Below, one piece after another: positions 5,607 through 7,525 of a stretch of DNA of 7,525 nt. The first letter of the stretch is position 1. The number at the start of each line of letters is the position of its first letter. Source of the stretch: Clostridia bacterium (GTDB lineage: Bacteria; Bacillota; Clostridia; DUPQ01). Location of the stretch: NCBI GenBank assembly GCA_030592085.1, contig JAUUZV010000119.1, positions 1-7,525 of the forward strand. The letters are read 5' to 3'. Made by a program: the position numbers and the translations under genes. The notes under the pieces are model-generated. The model was not told the DNA's origin. It saw nothing but the letters and a program-made list of their open reading frames with translations, and did not search any database.

Positions 5607-5658
5607 AAAAATAGCCTTTTATTGAAGGATTTAATCTTTCAAAAGAGGCTATTTTTTT
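5607..5658. terminator. Strong hairpin terminator, probably bidirectional
   Basis: The outer arms AAAAATAGCC (5607-5616) and GGCTATTTTT (5647-5656) pair perfectly. The inner arms TTGAAGGA (5622-5629) and TCTTTCAA (5635-5642) extend the stem to a five-base loop with one mismatch. On the plus strand a run of seven T (5652-5658) follows the stem and ends the sigma operon. On the minus strand the complement of the A-run at 5607-5611 supplies a shorter U-tract, so it can also stop transcription of the histidine kinase operon arriving from the right. Confidence 0.85.
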
Positions 5659-5700
5659 ATATATAATTATTTACTTAATTATGGTCAATTATAGAATTGC

Positions 5701-7080
5701 TTATACAAGGGGTATTTTAATATACATTGTTGTTCCTTTACCTATTTTGCTTTTAACTTTTATTTTTCCCTTGTGGCTGTTTATAATATTTTTACATATT
5801 GCTAAACCAAGTCCTATCCCTTCGTAATCACTTTTTTTAGAAGTTTGCCCTTGATAATAATAATCAAAAATATATGGTAAATCTTTAGGGTTGATACCTT
5901 CCCCTTTATCCTCAATTTCTATTACAACTTCATTATCTTCTCTGTATGTTCTTAAAACAATAGAATCATCTTTAGTTGTGTGTTTAAGGGAGTTATTGTA
6001 TAGGTTCATTATCACCTGTTCAAGGCGGATTTTATCAACATTAAAGATACATTTTGGTAATAAATTCTCAATTTCTGTACTAGGCCTTAGGTTATTTACT
6101 AAACTAGAAAATATCTTACCTATAACCTCATCTGCATAACACTCTTCAAAGTTATATTTAAATCTATTTGCTTCATCTTGTGCATAGTTAAAGAAATCTT
6201 CAACTTGTTTAGTTAATTGCTGGATTTTATCAGAAATAATTAATAAATATTTTTTTTTTGTTTCTTCATCGTTGGCAACCCCACTAACTAACCCTTCCAC
6301 ATATGCATTGATGGTTGCTATTGGTGTTTTTAGTTCATGGGATATCATAGTAAGAAAAGATTTACGTTGACCTTCATAAGATTGCTGTTGTTTCATTATA
6401 TATGTTAATTCTTCAACTAGATTATTAAAGGCTATATAGACTTGCTTATAATCATTATCTTTTGTAACAGATATTGGTTTTAAAATACCCTTTGAAATAT
6501 CTCTAAGACCTTTTTCTATAATTATTACATCTTTTTTGTTCTTACTAAATAATAAAAACCCTGCCATTAATATTAAAACAAAGATAACAAAAAAGATCAT
6601 TCCAATTATTATCTGTTTGCTAACTGTATTTTCTATGTCAGTACTATCATAAACTTTTTCAAAAATTACAAATGCAGCTACTTGATTGTTATGATATATT
6701 GGCTGACTTATTTTAAAAATGTCTTTATTATTAATAATGTAACTATTATCCATATAGAGTGAATCAAGTAATATATTATCATTAGATATATTAATAGTAT
6801 GACTATTTGAATATATAATTGTTTCATCTAAAGTGATAATTGTAAGATATATATCATCGAGTTTTGCTTTTTCTATAATATTATCAATATTTTCATCAAT
6901 TAGAGGCCAAAATTCACAAATGGTTTCGTATACTTGATTAGAATCAAGTCTTAGATCGTTAATATGATTAGAATTTTCAACTTCAGAGTTATTTGTATAA
7001 AAGAATAAGATTAATAAGCTACCTAGTAACACTATTAATCCTATATAAAATAGTTTAATTGTTTTTTTATTTATGTTCAA
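5701..7080 (-). CDS. Sensor histidine kinase of a two-component system
   Basis: A membrane-bound kinase of about 459 residues. From the chosen start: TM1 (about 8-28), an extracytoplasmic sensor region of about 125 residues, TM2 (about 156-178), a HAMP-like linker (about 180-230), and the HisKA dimerisation domain with the phospho-acceptor in SHELKTP (His248). The HATPase domain follows with N box VIMNLYNNSLKH (356-367), G1 box EDKGEGI (390-396), G2 box GIGLGLAI (421-428) and GKGTTMYIKIPL at the end. It should autophosphorylate and pass phosphate to the regulator encoded just upstream. The start is uncertain because no ATG is available. TTG at 7080 has GGGGAG 12 bases upstream (complement of 7093-7098), while TTG at 7092 touches that site directly and adds four residues. 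Either start lies inside the regulator's reading frame, so the two are translationally coupled. The sensor region matches no family I can name; the signal is unknown. Confidence 0.88.
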   Translation of the reverse strand: MNINKKTIKLFYIGLIVLLGSLLILFFYTNNSEVENSNHINDLRLDSNQVYETICEFWPLIDENIDNIIEKAKLDDIYLTIITLDETIIYSNSHTINISNDNILLDSLYMDNSYIINNKDIFKISQPIYHNNQVAAFVIFEKVYDSTDIENTVSKQIIIGMIFFVIFVLILMAGFLLFSKNKKDVIIIEKGLRDISKGILKPISVTKDNDYKQVYIAFNNLVEELTYIMKQQQSYEGQRKSFLTMISHELKTPIATINAYVEGLVSGVANDEETKKKYLLIISDKIQQLTKQVEDFFNYAQDEANRFKYNFEECYADEVIGKIFSSLVNNLRPSTEIENLLPKCIFNVDKIRLEQVIMNLYNNSLKHTTKDDSIVLRTYREDNEVVIEIEDKGEGINPKDLPYIFDYYYQGQTSKKSDYEGIGLGLAICKNIINSHKGKIKVKSKIGKGTTMYIKIPLV

Positions 7081-7525
7081 ACTTATATCCAACTCCCCAT
7101 ATGGTTTTTATTAAATTAGGGTTACTATCATCTTTTTCTATCTTTGCGCGAATTTTTCTTATGTGAACTGTTACAGTACTAATTTCACCAAATTCATCTT
7201 CGCCCCATATTGCATCATAAAGTTGTTCTTTAGTAAATACTTGCCCTTCGTTACTAGCAAGATACCATAACATTTCAAATTCCTTACCAACTAAATAAAT
7301 TTCACCCCCATCAACCAAAAGGGAGTGTTTTTTTAAATCCATAATAAAATTATCAAATTGTAGTATCTGGTTGTTTGGTGTTTCAATTTGAGTTCTATAA
7401 CGCCTTATTAGAGCTTTGATATGTGCAACTACAACTGCAGGACTAAAAGGTTTTGTTAAATACTCATCTGCTCCAAGACCAAGTGATATAATTTTATCGA
7501 AATCTGTATCTTTTGCACTTAGCAT
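7067..7525 (-). CDS. OmpR/PhoB-family response regulator, 5' end off the window
   Basis: Only the last 152 residues are present. The ATG at the right edge is an internal methionine, since the visible part opens in the middle of a receiver domain (LSAKD, with the switch Ser). The conserved lysine of the receiver is in YLTKPFSP (Lys25 of the visible part); the phosphorylated aspartate lies outside the window. A linker leads to a winged-helix DNA-binding domain (about 53-150) with GKEFEMLWYLASNEGQVFTKEQL, the recognition helix STVTVHIRKIRAKI, and the C-terminal hairpin IKTIWGVGYKF. This is the usual OmpR/PhoB type, close in style to VanR-like and PhoP-like Gram-positive regulators. The stop at 7067-7069 lies inside the start of the kinase gene, an operon arrangement typical for a cognate pair. 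Target genes cannot be told from this window; the ABC permeases at the far left are too distant to assume a link. Confidence 0.9.
   Translation of the reverse strand: MLSAKDTDFDKIISLGLGADEYLTKPFSPAVVVAHIKALIRRYRTQIETPNNQILQFDNFIMDLKKHSLLVDGGEIYLVGKEFEMLWYLASNEGQVFTKEQLYDAIWGEDEFGEISTVTVHIRKIRAKIEKDDSNPNLIKTIWGVGYKFEHK

Noticed and set aside
5891..6139. Plus-strand open frame of 82 residues within the histidine kinase
   Set aside because: It lies opposite the conserved ATPase domain, so it is a shadow of that coding strand.
1..7525. CRISPR array, transposase, tRNA or rRNA genes
   Set aside because: I looked for repeat-spacer patterns, insertion-sequence ends and conserved RNA sequence and found none.

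Overview
The window looks like chromosomal DNA of a low-GC Gram-positive bacterium, most likely an anaerobe of the Clostridia. The reasons are very AT-rich DNA and codon use, strong AGGAGG-type ribosome binding sites, TTGACA/TATAAT promoters, a Gram-positive style lipoprotein, a clostridial-type flavodoxin-like protein and a VanRS/PhoPR-like two-component pair. No rRNA, tRNA, CRISPR array or transposase is visible, and the genus cannot be fixed from the sequence alone.

Layout from left to right. (1) 1-1139 (+): the 3' part of one ABC-2 type membrane permease, followed with a 1-base TAATG overlap by a second permease resembling the subunits annotated as fluoroquinolone transport permeases. The ATPase would lie off the left edge. 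(2) 1140-1942 (+): a promoter region and a RibD-C/dihydrofolate-reductase-like protein. (3) 1990-2447 (-): a decayed class I SAM-dependent methyltransferase with an early stop codon, a frameshift in an A-run, an altered motif II residue and a shortened 3' end. (4) 2598-3968 (+): a lipoprotein with two DUF1566 (Lcl C-terminal) domains. Its promoter is nearly identical to the one in front of the RibD-C gene. (5) 4059-5658 (+): a compact operon of a flavodoxin-domain protein, an ECF-type sigma factor and a small two-helix membrane protein with a highly charged cytoplasmic-type tail, closed by a strong hairpin terminator. (6) 5701-7525 (-): a sensor histidine kinase and the C-terminal part of its OmpR/PhoB-family response regulator, transcribed towards the left and sharing the terminator region with the sigma operon.

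How the genes may work together. The most interesting unit is the flavodoxin / ECF sigma / membrane-protein operon. The sigma and membrane genes overlap by four bases (ATGA), as sigma/anti-sigma pairs often do, and a candidate ECF-type promoter (TGGAAT-N16-CGTC) lies in front of the operon, suggesting autoregulation. The second regulatory theme is the 48-bp promoter block used twice (1261-1308 and 2648-2695), which may place the RibD-C protein and the DUF1566 lipoprotein under one control. These links are inferences from layout and motif similarity; the family assignments rest on motifs read directly from the translations.
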